Positions 1 through 9,415 are shown, numbered from the stretch's first letter. The stretch: 64,000 bases of DNA from a bacterium (GCA_024226315.1 JAAELT010000102.1:1-64000), one strand, 5' to 3'. The notes: a model not told the origin generated them from the sequence alone. Numbers and translations: made by a program.

Positions 1-31
1 ATTTGCCGGGCCCAGCATGGAAGGCGTTGCG

Positions 32-433
32 ATGCAAACCGAAGTCACCGGAGCCTGTGACAGTGCCGCGGGGCCCCCTCGGCACTGTCCGGCGTGCGGC
101 CAGGATCTCAGTCGGTATCCGTACTACCAGCTCCGTTCAGGCCCCTTCGCGCGCAAGCTTGACGCCCTGGCCCGATCGCTCATCCCGGTCATGGCGGTGG
201 TCTTTGTCTTCCACTTCTTCTCGGAGAGCTTTCCGACGAACTTCCACAATGCCTTCGGTCATTACGTTGTGGCCTTCGTCTGTGGCCCCAGCATGCTGAT
301 CTACACACTCGCTTTGCCATTTCCGAAACAGCGGCGAGTGATCTGCCTGCGCTGCAGCTGGTACCGCGACTATCCTGTCCGTCGGGGGCCGTTCGAGGCG
401 CGGTCTGAGCCAGTGGTGGCCCCGAAGGGTTGA
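32..433 (+). CDS. Small membrane protein with zinc-ribbon Cys pairs, function unknown
   Basis: Protein of 133 aa. A CPAC pair near residue 25 and a CLRC pair near residue 108 flank two hydrophobic stretches (about residues 55-72 and 82-97). The two Cys pairs could form one zinc ribbon on the cytoplasmic face with the membrane hairpin between them. An in-frame ATG exists at 17, but GGAAGG at 19-24 sits 7 nt before the ATG at 32, so 32 is preferred. The family is not recognised. It lies alone, 157 nt before the next gene. Confidence 0.65.
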   Translation: MQTEVTGACDSAAGPPRHCPACGQDLSRYPYYQLRSGPFARKLDALARSLIPVMAVVFVFHFFSESFPTNFHNAFGHYVVAFVCGPSMLIYTLALPFPKQRRVICLRCSWYRDYPVRRGPFEARSEPVVAPKG

Positions 434-590
434 GCACTTCGAGGCTTTTTGGGTTCCACGATGAGGTGATCGAGCTCGGCGAATCCGCGTTACTTCGTGA
501 AGCCACTCGACTCCCGGCGCCCACTTTGGCGTCGGCAACACCCCTACGCTCGGTTCCGGGAACCGAGCCGCATGGACAGGAGATTCATTC

Positions 591-1472
591 ATGACTCATC
601 GACGGACTTTCTACACGCTGCTCGTCCTCGCCCTGACAATGCTCGGAACCGGTGCCGCCAGTGCCAGCCCCTCGCTGTACATCATCCCCAACGTCACGAC
701 CCTCGACATCGGCACCACAACCGTCGGCACGCCGATTACCCGAGGGATCTATCTCCAAAACGTCGGCACGTCCGACCTTTACGTCTACAGTGTTACGACC
801 GTTGGAGACTTCACCCCGCTCAACGTCCCGGGTCCGTTCCAACCGATCCAGCCCGGTTTCAGTGTCTATATGGAGCTGCGCCTGGACGCGACGTCGGTGG
901 GCACCCAAACCGGCGGCGCCGAATACAACACCAATGCTCCATTCGGTTATTATCAAGGGCTCACAGGTGTGGTTGAAGAGGGGACATCTCCTCCTCAGGC
1001 CATCATGGTCAATGCCAATGCCGATTCCATGGTCCGGCAGGGAAGTCCCACCACGAACTACGGTTCCTCGCACACGCTGGGTATCCGCAGGCCCAGCTCC
1101 GGTCTCGGCCGCTATTCGTTCTTGCGCTTCAACGTGCCGGCGTTCACCGGCACCGTGCAATCCGCGGTGCTGAGAATCAGAACCAAGAGCACCACAATCA
1201 ACCAGGCGCAGGTCTATGACGTCAACATGGGCTGGGGCGAGAGCACCATTACCTGGAACAACTGGACAAGCGGCGGCACGACCTACAGCTTCCTGCGCAA
1301 CACAGGATCCCTCCCAGCCAATCAGTGGCACGAAATCGACGTTCATGAAGCCATTCCTGCTGGCGGCGGAACGGTGACCATCGGCATCGCCACGAATCTC
1401 GATCTCACCCTTCTGCAATTCCACAGTCGCGAGTCGGCGAACAAGCCGACTCTCGAGCTCATCGTTCAGTAG
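591..1472 (+). CDS. Secreted protein with Ig-like and DNRLRE/CBM96-like domains
   Basis: Protein of 293 aa with a clear signal peptide (residues 1-25, ending ASAS). Residues about 30-120 look like the beta-sandwich found in choice-of-anchor/HYDIN-like repeats. Residues about 138-293 match the DNRLRE (CBM96-like) pattern: an AxADSxVRQG opening, YGSS, a FLRFNVP strand, a W-G-E-S-T-I-T-W core and a closing PTLELIV strand. This domain type is known from exported surface proteins of planctomycetes, acidobacteria and actinobacteria, where it binds glycans or links proteins. The exact ligand cannot be inferred. AGGAGA lies 10-15 nt before the ATG. Confidence 0.75.
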   Translation: MTHRRTFYTLLVLALTMLGTGAASASPSLYIIPNVTTLDIGTTTVGTPITRGIYLQNVGTSDLYVYSVTTVGDFTPLNVPGPFQPIQPGFSVYMELRLDATSVGTQTGGAEYNTNAPFGYYQGLTGVVEEGTSPPQAIMVNANADSMVRQGSPTTNYGSSHTLGIRRPSSGLGRYSFLRFNVPAFTGTVQSAVLRIRTKSTTINQAQVYDVNMGWGESTITWNNWTSGGTTYSFLRNTGSLPANQWHEIDVHEAIPAGGGTVTIGIATNLDLTLLQFHSRESANKPTLELIVQ

Positions 1473-1484
1473 CCTCGGGTACCA

Positions 1485-1513
1485 TTGAGGGTCGCCCGTT
1501 GAGTGACCCTCAA
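1485..1513. terminator. Hairpin after the DNRLRE gene (terminator-like)
   Basis: Perfect 9-bp inverted repeat (TTGAGGGTC / GACCCTCAA, 11-nt loop) beginning 13 nt after the stop codon at 1472. No T-tract follows, so intrinsic termination is only a guess; it could also act as an RNA stabiliser. Confidence 0.4.
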
Positions 1514-1527
1514 AGTCCTCAAAGTCA

Positions 1528-1540
1528 CGTGTCAGACACG
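1528..1540. repeat. REP-like palindrome CGTGTC-A-GACACG
   Basis: Perfect 6-bp arms around a single base, in a stretch of 1473-1764 where no convincing gene is seen. It has the same build (two short GC-rich arms around one central base) as the GGTGCC-T-GGCACC palindrome at 4966-4978. Confidence 0.4.
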
Positions 1541-1764
1541 ACTAAGCTATTGCTTGGCAACGACTTGTAGCTCCTTCGCCGCTTCGGCCGGTCGGAAGAT
1601 TGGAGGTTACAGATTGTGACCGCCTGTCCGGTGGTCGCCGCCGGCCCATCGCGCCGACATGAGGCTCGGTAAGGCGTCGGCAACACGATTTCTGCCTTCG
1701 AGCGCCTCAGAAGGCGTTTGGCGGTCGTGCTGCCGGCGAATGAGAGGGAGGGGGCATCCGTACT

Positions 1765-2265
1765 TTGAGAATGCGCCGCTTTCACCACGAACGCGGGACT
1801 TCGCTCGGCTGGCTCCCGGGGGCCTGGGTCCTGGTGGGCGGGCAGCTGTTGTGCGGTCTCTGGTTCTGGTGCCTGGGCCCGCCTCCACCCTTCGGACACC
1901 GCTTCACACCCGCGTACCACCTCGACAACGCCGAGGTCCTCTACCACCTGGCGCGGGTCACCGCGCTGGCGAATCTCTTCGTCGTCGTGGCGGTGTGGCT
2001 CAAGTACCGGAGCTACCGCCTGAAGTCGGTGCGGTCGCGGGTGCGCAGGATCGCGTGCCTGGCCACCGCGCTCAGCCTGGTGCTGGCGCCGGTCCTGTAC
2101 GCCCAGCTGGCGCACGGTTGGGCCCTGCCGCCCCTGGTGCTCGAGAACGTCTGGCAGCACGGCGAGGCCGGTTTTTATCACGAGGGCGTGTTGGCGCCGG
2201 TCGCGCAGGAGCCTCTTGCGGAGTGGCGGGCGAGCATCGACGCGCGGGCCGACGACTCGCGGTGA
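1765..2265 (+). CDS. Hypothetical membrane protein, three predicted TM helices
   Basis: Protein of about 166 aa with three hydrophobic segments (about residues 15-40, 66-83 and 93-116), then a C-terminal soluble tail of about 50 residues. No family is recognised. A purine-rich GGGAGGGGG at 1746-1754 is spaced 10 nt from a TTG at 1765; an ATG at 1771 is the alternative start. GC-rich codon use matches the neighbours, which supports the reading frame. Confidence 0.55.
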   Translation: MRMRRFHHERGTSLGWLPGAWVLVGGQLLCGLWFWCLGPPPPFGHRFTPAYHLDNAEVLYHLARVTALANLFVVVAVWLKYRSYRLKSVRSRVRRIACLATALSLVLAPVLYAQLAHGWALPPLVLENVWQHGEAGFYHEGVLAPVAQEPLAEWRASIDARADDSR

Positions 2266-2425
2266 CGCCGCGCCTCGCGGCTCGACGGCCGGCGTCAGGC
2301 GATGGCTCGTTGCATGCGGTACGATTCGGGAGCTCTTCCCGGAGGTCATCCATGCATCGAACCGTGCTGTTGCTGTCCGCCGACGTGCTGACCGGTGTCG
2401 AGGGTGCGCGGTGAATGGACGGCTC

Positions 2426-3223
2426 ATGAGTGCCTTCTGGCTAATGCTCTCCGCCATGGCGACTCCCGGCGTTTCAGAGATCCGGGACGCGGTGCTGTCC
2501 CTGGACGGCGGCGGCGAGCTGCGCTACGGCATCTCGGCCCCGGAGGTCGGCGAGGACGCGCCGGCTCGACCTCTCGTCCTGGCGCTGCATTTCGGCTGGC
2601 AGGGCGAAGTGCCGGCTCACTATGGCCGCAACTTTCTCGGCCTGCTCGTCGCCCCCGCGCTCGGCGATCTCGACGCCGTCATCGTCGCGCCGGACTGCCC
2701 CGAGGGCTCCTGGACTCATCCGCGCAGTGAAAAGGCTCTCCTCGCTCTGATCGAGGACGTCCGGGAGACCCATGACGTCGACCCGCGGCGCATCGTCGTC
2801 GCCGGCTTCAGTGCCGGCGCCATGGGCACCTGGTTCATGGCCTCGCGCCACCCCGATCTCTTCAGCGCCGCCATCCCGCTCGCCGGGCCACCGGTCCTGC
2901 GCTCCGTCCCGGACGCCGGCTCGGGCCTCAGGGAAGCCGAGCGGTTCCTGAGAGGCCGGCGGGTCAAGTGGCCGCCGACACTCCAGGAGACGCCGATTCT
3001 CGCCATCCACAGCCGCGGCGACGAGTTGGTCTCTTTCGAGCTCGTCGACAAGGCGGTGCGCACCCTGAGCGCCGCGGGTGGGCGGATCGAGTTGATCGCA
3101 CTCGAGGGAGTCGGTCACTTCGAGACGCCTCGTTACGTCGAGCACCTGGCACGGGCGGTGCCGTGGTTGCGGGAGATCTGGCGGATGGAGTCTCGTTCCG
3201 GCGACAGCAGCGGGCGGGAATAG
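2426..3223 (+). CDS. Alpha/beta-hydrolase, esterase / feruloyl-esterase-like
   Basis: Protein of 265 aa with the full catalytic set of an alpha/beta-hydrolase. The nucleophile elbow is GFSAG (Ser about 129), the acid is in HSRGDE (about 199) and the His is in VGHF (about 231). An early LALHFGWQG strand-turn supplies the oxyanion region. The architecture is that of polyhydroxybutyrate-depolymerase/feruloyl-esterase relatives, but the substrate cannot be told. The short hydrophobic N-terminus (SAFWLMLSAMATPG) may be a weak export signal. Start ATG 2426; an in-frame GTG lies at 2411. The gene ends one base before the GTG upstream of the following secreted protein, so the two are probably cotranscribed. 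Confidence 0.75.
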   Translation: MSAFWLMLSAMATPGVSEIRDAVLSLDGGGELRYGISAPEVGEDAPARPLVLALHFGWQGEVPAHYGRNFLGLLVAPALGDLDAVIVAPDCPEGSWTHPRSEKALLALIEDVRETHDVDPRRIVVAGFSAGAMGTWFMASRHPDLFSAAIPLAGPPVLRSVPDAGSGLREAERFLRGRRVKWPPTLQETPILAIHSRGDELVSFELVDKAVRTLSAAGGRIELIALEGVGHFETPRYVEHLARAVPWLREIWRMESRSGDSSGRE

Positions 3224-3251
3224 AGTGCGAAACAAATCGAGGGAGGCATCG

Positions 3252-4889
3252 ATGTATTCGATCACGGTTCGGAGCTCCACGAGGAGTTGGTTGGCGGCGC
3301 TGGCGCTTCTCGTCGCCGCCCTGCCGGCGAGCGCGACCGGTGAGCCGGTGTGGATTCCCGGCACCAAGGTTGCCCTGACGGTGCCGGAGGGTTTCACGCT
3401 GGCCGAACGGTTCCCCGGGCTGGCGCGCGAAGATGCGTCGGCGTCGGTGATGGTCAACGAGCTGCCGGGTCCGTATGCGGGAATCGTGGCCGGCTTCACG
3501 GATTCGGCGCTCGCCGGCCAGGGCATGACGGTGCGCGAGCGGCAGGCGGTGGAGATCGACGGCCGCGCGGCGATGCTGCTCCACGTCGAGCAGGCGGCGG
3601 CGGGTACGACGTTCCTCAAGTGGCTGGGCGTCTTCGGCGACGAGGAGGGGACCGTGCTGGTGACCGCCACGGTGCCGGAATCCGGTGCCGAGACGTTGGG
3701 CGAGACCCTTCGTGGCGTGGTGCTCGGCGCGCGCTGGGACCGTGATCGCGAGGCCGATCCCTACGCCGCGCTCGGTTACCGCCTGGGGGACACCGCGGGT
3801 CTCGAGCTCGCCCACGAGACGACCACGGGCCTGGTGCTGCTGCCGCCGGGGGTCGAGATCGGCGTTCCGGGCGAGCACGTGATGCTGGTGTTCGGGCGTT
3901 CGTTCCGCGAGGTCGAGATCGACGACGTCGCCGACTTCGCGCGTCGGCGTCTCGGGCGGGTCGAGCAGCTGAGCGACCTCTCCGGTCTGGAAGGCCAGGC
4001 GGTGACCTACGGCGGCCTGCACGGCTGGGAGCTGGTCGGCAGCGGGCTCGACGGCGACCGCCCCGTGGCGGTGTATCAGGCCCTCCTGCTCGACGGGAGC
4101 GATTACGTGCTGCTGGTCGGTACGGCCCCGCCCGCCGAGCGCGGGGCCGCCTTCACCACCTTCCGGAGAGTGGCTGCGAGCGTGCGCAAGATCGGATCGG
4201 AAGACCCGCCGGCCTACGCGCTGAAGCTCGGCTGCGACCAGGATCGTCTGCTGCTCGGCAGCTCCGTCGGCTGCGCGCTCAGCATCGAGGGGTACCGGCC
4301 GAGCGGCATTCCCGGAGTGGTCGAGCCCGAGGATCCGGCCTTCGGGCCGGGCTCCCTCTTCGACCACCGTGACTCCGGTTTCGTCTACCGCTTCTCGGTC
4401 GCTCCCGAGACTCCAGGCGAGATCGTCCTGGGGCCGCTCGATCTGGAGTTCGAAGGCCAGACCCTGACCTCGGGCCGTTTTGCTCTGCGGGTGCTCGAGC
4501 GGCCCGCCGGCGCCGCGCCGCTGGCGATCGCTGCGACTCCGGCGCGGGTGGCGGTTGGGCAGCCGTTCGACGTCGTGGTGCTCGAGCGCGGCGTCGTGCT
4601 CGGGGGCCTCAATCGCGTGTCGTCCGTGCGCGTCGGCGGCAAGCCGGTGATCACAGCCCGGCCACCCGGACCCGTGGCGACCCTGGTCGGCAACGACGTC
4701 CTGGAAGTCAAGCAGGGGACGTCCACCACCATGACCTCGACCGGCGCCCCCAGCGAGCGGGTCACCTTCTACCGCGCCGTTGCCCGCCGCCCCGGCCGCC
4801 TGAGGATCGACGGCAGCTACATCCAGGGCCTGAAGGGCGAGGTAGAGATCCTCGCTGCCACCGTCGACGTGGTCGCCGGGTCGCAGTAG
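3252..4889 (+). CDS. Secreted protein, BatD-like C-terminal region, function unknown
   Basis: Protein of 545 aa. Start chosen at ATG 3252 because GGGAGG (3241-3246) precedes it; an in-frame GTG at 3225 lacks such a site. Residues 1-29 form a signal peptide ending PASATG. The N-terminal two-thirds are beta-rich with no catalytic motif seen. The segment around residues 315-415 (a Cys-containing strand, then a GEIVLGPL-type strand and a GRFALRVLE strand) resembles the oxygen-tolerance BatD Ig-like fold, and a further beta domain follows. Probably a periplasmic or surface protein. It lies directly downstream of the hydrolase gene. Confidence 0.6.
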   Translation: MYSITVRSSTRSWLAALALLVAALPASATGEPVWIPGTKVALTVPEGFTLAERFPGLAREDASASVMVNELPGPYAGIVAGFTDSALAGQGMTVRERQAVEIDGRAAMLLHVEQAAAGTTFLKWLGVFGDEEGTVLVTATVPESGAETLGETLRGVVLGARWDRDREADPYAALGYRLGDTAGLELAHETTTGLVLLPPGVEIGVPGEHVMLVFGRSFREVEIDDVADFARRRLGRVEQLSDLSGLEGQAVTYGGLHGWELVGSGLDGDRPVAVYQALLLDGSDYVLLVGTAPPAERGAAFTTFRRVAASVRKIGSEDPPAYALKLGCDQDRLLLGSSVGCALSIEGYRPSGIPGVVEPEDPAFGPGSLFDHRDSGFVYRFSVAPETPGEIVLGPLDLEFEGQTLTSGRFALRVLERPAGAAPLAIAATPARVAVGQPFDVVVLERGVVLGGLNRVSSVRVGGKPVITARPPGPVATLVGNDVLEVKQGTSTTMTSTGAPSERVTFYRAVARRPGRLRIDGSYIQGLKGEVEILAATVDVVAGSQ

Positions 4890-4925
4890 GGCACGAGACG
4901 GAGCGTGAGCGCGAATCAGTAGCCG

Positions 4926-4988
4926 CCTCAGAAGTGGTGCCTCAGAAGTGGTGCCCCTCAGAAGTGGTGCCTGGCACCGCTTTCTGGG
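4926..4988. repeat. Short tandem repeats ending in a GGTGCC-T-GGCACC palindrome
   Basis: Three copies of CTCAGAAGTGGTGCC (4927-4941, 4941-4955, 4957-4971), the last continuing into the palindrome GGTGCC-T-GGCACC (4966-4978). The element ends just before the GTG of the ABC ATPase gene and replaces the sequence that should encode the ATPase's first strands. Confidence 0.6.
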
Positions 4989-4994
4989 ACCGCT

Positions 4995-5810
4995 GTGCCG
5001 AAGGGCTCGATCGTCGGCTTGGTGGGGAAGAACGGCAGCGGCAAGACGACGCTCCTGAATCACCTCGTCGGCCTGGTGCTGCCGACTTCCGGCACCTCGA
5101 CGACGCTGGGCCGGCCGAGCGGCGAGCTGGGGCACGACGAGTTGGCGCGCATCGGCGCGGTGCAGCAGGAGAACCGCTTCCTCGACTGGATGGCGGTCGA
5201 CCAGCACATCCGCTACGTGGCGAGCTTCTACCCGCGGTGGGACCGGGACCGGGAAGCGGCTTTGATAGCCGATCTGGAGCTGAAGCCCGGAGCCCACGTC
5301 GGGGCGCTGTCCCCCGGCAACGCCCAGAAGCTGGCGCTGGTGTTGGCGCTCGGCCACCATCCGGAGCTGCTGGTGCTCGACGAGCCGGTGAGCGCGCTCG
5401 ATCCCATCGCCCGCGGCAAGCTGCTGAGCTTCCTGCTCGAGCTGCTGCGCGAGGACGACGCGACGATCCTCATCTCCAGCCACGTGCTGCGCGACATCGA
5501 GCAGGTCGTCGACCGGGTGATCTGCCTCGACGAGGGCCGCCTGCGGGTGTCCGCCGCGCTCGACGACCTGAAGGAGCTCTACGCCGAATGGCGCCTCACC
5601 GCCCTGGACGGTGCCGAGCTGCCGGCGGATTTCCCCGAGACCTTCGTGCTTCACCGGGAGATCGACGGCCGGCAGGCGTCGCTGCTGGTGCGGCGGGCGG
5701 ATGGCGAGCTGGCGGCGTTCCGCCGGCGCTACCAGGTGGAGGTGGAGGTCCGGCCGCTCAACCTGGAGCGGATGTTTCCGCTGCTGCTCGAGGAGGAGGA
5801 ACCGTCATGA
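4995..5810 (+). CDS. ABC transporter ATP-binding protein, N-terminally truncated
   Basis: Protein of 271 aa. Walker A GKNGSGKTT sits at residues 11-19, Q-loop at about 57, a degenerate signature LSPGN at 105-109, Walker B LLVLDE at 125-130, D-loop SALD and the H-loop His at 163. Normal ABC ATPases carry 25-35 residues before Walker A, including the A-loop aromatic; here only ten remain and a repeat element lies upstream. Either the gene is 5' truncated or a short form is used from GTG 4995. A C-terminal accessory domain is present. It overlaps the permease start by 4 nt (ATGA), so the pair forms one exporter. Confidence 0.8.
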   Translation: MPKGSIVGLVGKNGSGKTTLLNHLVGLVLPTSGTSTTLGRPSGELGHDELARIGAVQQENRFLDWMAVDQHIRYVASFYPRWDRDREAALIADLELKPGAHVGALSPGNAQKLALVLALGHHPELLVLDEPVSALDPIARGKLLSFLLELLREDDATILISSHVLRDIEQVVDRVICLDEGRLRVSAALDDLKELYAEWRLTALDGAELPADFPETFVLHREIDGRQASLLVRRADGELAAFRRRYQVEVEVRPLNLERMFPLLLEEEEPS

Positions 5811-7270
5811 GCTCGCTAGTGAAGTCACTCGGCGCGTTCCTGGGGCTTGCCGTCCGGCCGGCAGTGATCTTCCCGGCTATGTTCGTGCTCCTGATCCAGT
5901 GGATCCTGGCCGGGTTCCTGCGCGGTCTGGCGGACTTCCCCGAGAGCCACGCGGACGGGATCCTGAGACTCGGGGATTTCGTGGTCATCACCACCTTCTT
6001 CTTTCCCGTCCTGATCGGCCTGGTTGCCGGTCCGCCGCTGCACGAGCTCCAGCACTCCTCGTTCGCCTGGACCCTGCCGGCGGCCCATCGCCGGGTCCTG
6101 GGTGGGTTCGTGGCGTCCGGGGTTGCCCTGGGGCTGTTCACGGTGTTGATCCACGCCGGCGCCGGACGTCATCTCGCGGTGGTCTTCGCCTTCGCCTTCA
6201 CGGGCTATTGCCTGGGCGCGGCGGCGCCGGCCCCGGCGATGATCCTGGTGCTTCTCCCGGTGACGATCTTCTCGCGGCCCATCGGTGAGCTGGCCGACAC
6301 GTACCCGGCAGTAGTCATGGCCGTCGCAGGCGTGGTCTGCGGTGTGTGCCTGTGGCGGACGTTCTCCCGGTCGACGTTTCGGCGCAAGCCGTTCATGCCT
6401 GCGCCGCAGGCGTACTCGTTTTCCGCCGCCAGCGCCGCGCGCCTTCGCCGCGAGCAGCTCGTGGCGCGCGGACCGACACGCCGCGCCTGGTCCGAGGGGT
6501 ACCTGGGTACTGCGCTCGGGCGCTGGACCCGCGCCGCGGTCTATGAGACCTATGGCGGGATGGGTCGGAAGGAAGTGCTCACGGGCGTGGCGTGGCTCCT
6601 CTACGTCGGGATCTACCTCACCGTCACGGTGGGCCTGCGCGCCAGGGACGTCCAGGCCGGAAGAGGTGAGGGTTCCTACCTGGAGACTCTCGGCGAGACG
6701 ATTCATCAGGTCGTCTCGCAACCGCCCGACATGTCTGCATCGAGTTGGTTCTTGCGGCTGGTGATCACCCTTCTGATCTGCGGCGTCGGTCTGGGGCTGG
6801 TCGCGTCGGGTCAGCCGGAGCTCCTGCGCGGTCGCCTCTATCCCCTCTCACGCAAGGATCTGGGCCGGCTCGCCTACCGCAATCACCTCGTGTCGGCGGG
6901 AGCCTACTGCCTGGTGACGGTGCTGATCTGCTGCGGCCTGGGGCTCGCGGCCGGCCTGCTGGCGGGCCACGGATTGCGGCTGGACTTCGCCCCGCTGTGG
7001 CTGCGGGCTCTGCTGTGGACGCTCGCCGCGCTGCCGCTCGGCCACTGGCTCCACCAGCGCGCAAAGGCCCTGGACGAACCGTTGCCGAACCTCGCGCAGG
7101 CCGTCGTGGCGGTCGCCATCATCGTCGGCGTCTGCTGCCTGACCCTGGTGGCGGCGCTGCGTCTGCCCGCCGCACTGGAGCTTGCCGGCGTGGTGGCGCT
7201 GATCGCGCTGGGGCAGGCGATCTTTCGGCGGCAACTGCTGCGTGACACCGCCACCGCCGATCTGATCTGA
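5807..7270 (+). CDS. ABC transporter permease
   Basis: Protein of 487 aa with about ten hydrophobic segments and a cytosolic loop rich in Arg near residues 200-245. Start ATG 5807 overlaps the stop of the upstream ATPase gene, which is why it is preferred over longer readings. No export signature beyond membrane topology is seen, and the substrate is unknown. The paired ATPase belongs to the CcmA/YhbG-like exporter group. If the ATPase is inactive through its lost N-terminus, this permease is probably an evolving relic. Confidence 0.7.
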   Translation: MSSLVKSLGAFLGLAVRPAVIFPAMFVLLIQWILAGFLRGLADFPESHADGILRLGDFVVITTFFFPVLIGLVAGPPLHELQHSSFAWTLPAAHRRVLGGFVASGVALGLFTVLIHAGAGRHLAVVFAFAFTGYCLGAAAPAPAMILVLLPVTIFSRPIGELADTYPAVVMAVAGVVCGVCLWRTFSRSTFRRKPFMPAPQAYSFSAASAARLRREQLVARGPTRRAWSEGYLGTALGRWTRAAVYETYGGMGRKEVLTGVAWLLYVGIYLTVTVGLRARDVQAGRGEGSYLETLGETIHQVVSQPPDMSASSWFLRLVITLLICGVGLGLVASGQPELLRGRLYPLSRKDLGRLAYRNHLVSAGAYCLVTVLICCGLGLAAGLLAGHGLRLDFAPLWLRALLWTLAALPLGHWLHQRAKALDEPLPNLAQAVVAVAIIVGVCCLTLVAALRLPAALELAGVVALIALGQAIFRRQLLRDTATADLI

Positions 7271-7357
7271 GCCGAGCTGCTACAATCGAGGGGTTCCAAT
7301 GGGCATGTATCAATCCTGCCGTGGTTTGTTCGCCAGGTTTTGCGTGACGTCACTTCG

Positions 7358-9403
7358 ATGAGCGACGGCCCATCCACCTCCTGGCCCGAGGCCAACGAGC
7401 GCTATTTGTTGGCGACTGTGGACGTGGTGCGCGCGTTGCTGGAGAGTCACGCCACGCGCCTCGTGGGCCGTGAGCTGGAGGAGCGCGGCGTGGAGGCCGC
7501 GAAGGCAGTGGAGGAGGCCGCCGCCGCGCTGCCGGCACCGGCGGCGCTCGACCGGTTGACGTCGGTGCTGGGCCTGTCGCCGTTCGAGTGTGGCGTGCTG
7601 CTGCTGGGCGTCGGCATGGAGACCGGCGCCGGATTCGCCAGGCTGTGCGCCGCCGCCCACGGCGAAGCCGAGAGCGCCTATCCCACTCTGGGCCTGGCGC
7701 TGGACGTCCTCCCCGGCGCCGATCGCGGCGCCCTGTCGCCCAACGCCGCCCTGCGGCGTTGGCGATTGATCGAGGTGGGCGAGGGCAACGCCCTGGTCTC
7801 GAGCCCGCTGCGCCTGGCCGAGCGGGTGCTGCACTATCTCTTCGGGGTCGAGCACCTGGACGAGCGGCTGGCGCGTCTGCTCGAGACCGTGCCCGCGCCG
7901 GCGGAGCTGGCGCCCAGTCACCGGGCACTGGCGGAGCGTATGGCAGCGGTCTGGAGGCCGATCGAGAGCGCTGCCGATTTCCCAGTGATCCAGCTCGCCG
8001 GCGGCGAGGTGGCGGACCGGCAGGCGATCGCCGCTCATGCTTGCGCGCTCCTGGGCCGGCAGCTACGCGTGCTGCCGGCATACCTGCTGCCGACCCAGCC
8101 GGAGGACCTGGAGCCGCTGCGCCGGCTGTGGGAGCTCGAGGGGGCGCTCACCGGCGCAGCGCTGCTGATCGAGGGCGACGAGGTGCCCGTCGGCGAGGGC
8201 GCCCGGCCTCGGCAGGAGGCTTTGGCCTGGCTCGCCGGGCGGGTGTTGGGTGGGGTGGTTGTGAGCGGCGCCGAACGGCGGCGGGCTTGGCAGCGCCCGC
8301 TGGTGACCTTCGAGGTCGAGACGCCGCCGGCCGCCGAGCAGCGGAACCTCTGGCGTGCCTCTCTCGGCGCCGCCGGCGCCGAGCTCGATGGCGACGTCGA
8401 GCGGTTAGCGAGCCAGTTCCATCTCGGTGCGGCGGCGATCCGCTCGGCGTCGGTGGACGCCCTGGCGCGACAGGCCGGCGGCAACGGCCAGGAGCCGGCG
8501 CCGGGGGCCGAGGAGGCCGGTGAGGATGGACTGCTGAGCGCCGTATGGCAGGCCTGCCGGGTGCAGGCGCGCTCTCGTCTCGACGACCTGGCCCAGCGCA
8601 TCGAGCCGGCAGCGACCTGGGAGGAACTGGCGCTGCCGGACCTCCAGCACGACGTGCTTCGGCAGGTGGCGGTGCATGTGCGCCAGCGGATGGTCGTGTA
8701 CGAAAAGTGGGGGTTCGGCGAGAAGGGGCAGCGAGGGCTGGGGATCTCGGCGCTGTTCGCCGGCACCAGCGGCACCGGCAAGACGATGGCGGCGGAGGTG
8801 CTGGCCGGGGAGCTGAGCCTGGACCTCTACCGGATCGATCTCTCGGCGGTAGTCTCGAAGTACATCGGCGAAACCGAGAAGAACCTGCGGCGGGTGTTCG
8901 CCGCCGCCGAGGCGGGCGGCACCATCCTGCTCTTCGACGAGGCCGACGCGCTGTTCGGCAAGCGCACCGCGGTCCAGGACTCGCACGACCGCCACGCCAA
9001 CATCGAGGTCAGCTACTTGCTGCAGCGGATGGAGGCTTATCGCGGCCTGGCCATCCTCACCACCAACATGCTCAGCGCGCTCGACGCCGCCTTCCTGCGG
9101 CGCATCCGCTTCATCGTCGACTTCCCGTTTCCTGATGCCGAGCTGCGGGCCGAGATCTGGCGGCAAATCTTCCCGAAAGCGACGCCGACAGAGGGGTTGG
9201 ACGAGGAGAAGCTAGCGCAGCTCAACGTGGCGGGGGGGAGTATTCGGAACATCGCGATGAATTCGGCCTTCCTGGCGGCGGATGCGGGTGAGCCGGTGCG
9301 GATGGGCCATGTGTGGCGGGCGGCGAAGGGGGAGTATTCGAAGATGAAGAAGGATTTGACTCCGGCGGAGACTCGGGGTTGGGGAGTGGTGACAGGTTGG
9401 TGA
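7358..9403 (+). CDS. AAA+ ATPase of the eCIS (contractile injection system) type
   Basis: Protein of 681 aa (start ATG 7358; a TTG lies at 7340). Residues 1-430 form the helical N-terminal region typical of Afp15/Pvc15-like ATPases. The AAA+ module follows: Walker A GTSGTGKT about residue 469, Walker B LLFDEAD about 525, sensor-1 TTN, an arginine-finger segment FLRRIRF and sensor-2 GSIRNIAMN. Family knowledge: these ATPases occur in eCIS clusters and act in assembly or effector loading. Here the next gene encodes DUF4157, the classic eCIS-associated partner, 13 nt downstream, but no sheath, tube, spike or baseplate gene lies in the window. Confidence 0.85.
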   Translation: MSDGPSTSWPEANERYLLATVDVVRALLESHATRLVGRELEERGVEAAKAVEEAAAALPAPAALDRLTSVLGLSPFECGVLLLGVGMETGAGFARLCAAAHGEAESAYPTLGLALDVLPGADRGALSPNAALRRWRLIEVGEGNALVSSPLRLAERVLHYLFGVEHLDERLARLLETVPAPAELAPSHRALAERMAAVWRPIESAADFPVIQLAGGEVADRQAIAAHACALLGRQLRVLPAYLLPTQPEDLEPLRRLWELEGALTGAALLIEGDEVPVGEGARPRQEALAWLAGRVLGGVVVSGAERRRAWQRPLVTFEVETPPAAEQRNLWRASLGAAGAELDGDVERLASQFHLGAAAIRSASVDALARQAGGNGQEPAPGAEEAGEDGLLSAVWQACRVQARSRLDDLAQRIEPAATWEELALPDLQHDVLRQVAVHVRQRMVVYEKWGFGEKGQRGLGISALFAGTSGTGKTMAAEVLAGELSLDLYRIDLSAVVSKYIGETEKNLRRVFAAAEAGGTILLFDEADALFGKRTAVQDSHDRHANIEVSYLLQRMEAYRGLAILTTNMLSALDAAFLRRIRFIVDFPFPDAELRAEIWRQIFPKATPTEGLDEEKLAQLNVAGGSIRNIAMNSAFLAADAGEPVRMGHVWRAAKGEYSKMKKDLTPAETRGWGVVTGW

Positions 9404-9415
9404 GAGAGATGAGCG

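Noticed and set aside
1607..1888. 93-codon minus-strand frame before the small membrane protein gene
   Set aside because: No start signal, Arg/Pro-rich composition and overlap with the plus-strand gene.
2964..5654. Long open frame (896 codons) on the minus strand
   Set aside because: It lies antisense to the hydrolase, the BatD-like gene and the ABC ATPase gene, which all have clear domains, and its translation is low-complexity. High G+C makes such frames common.
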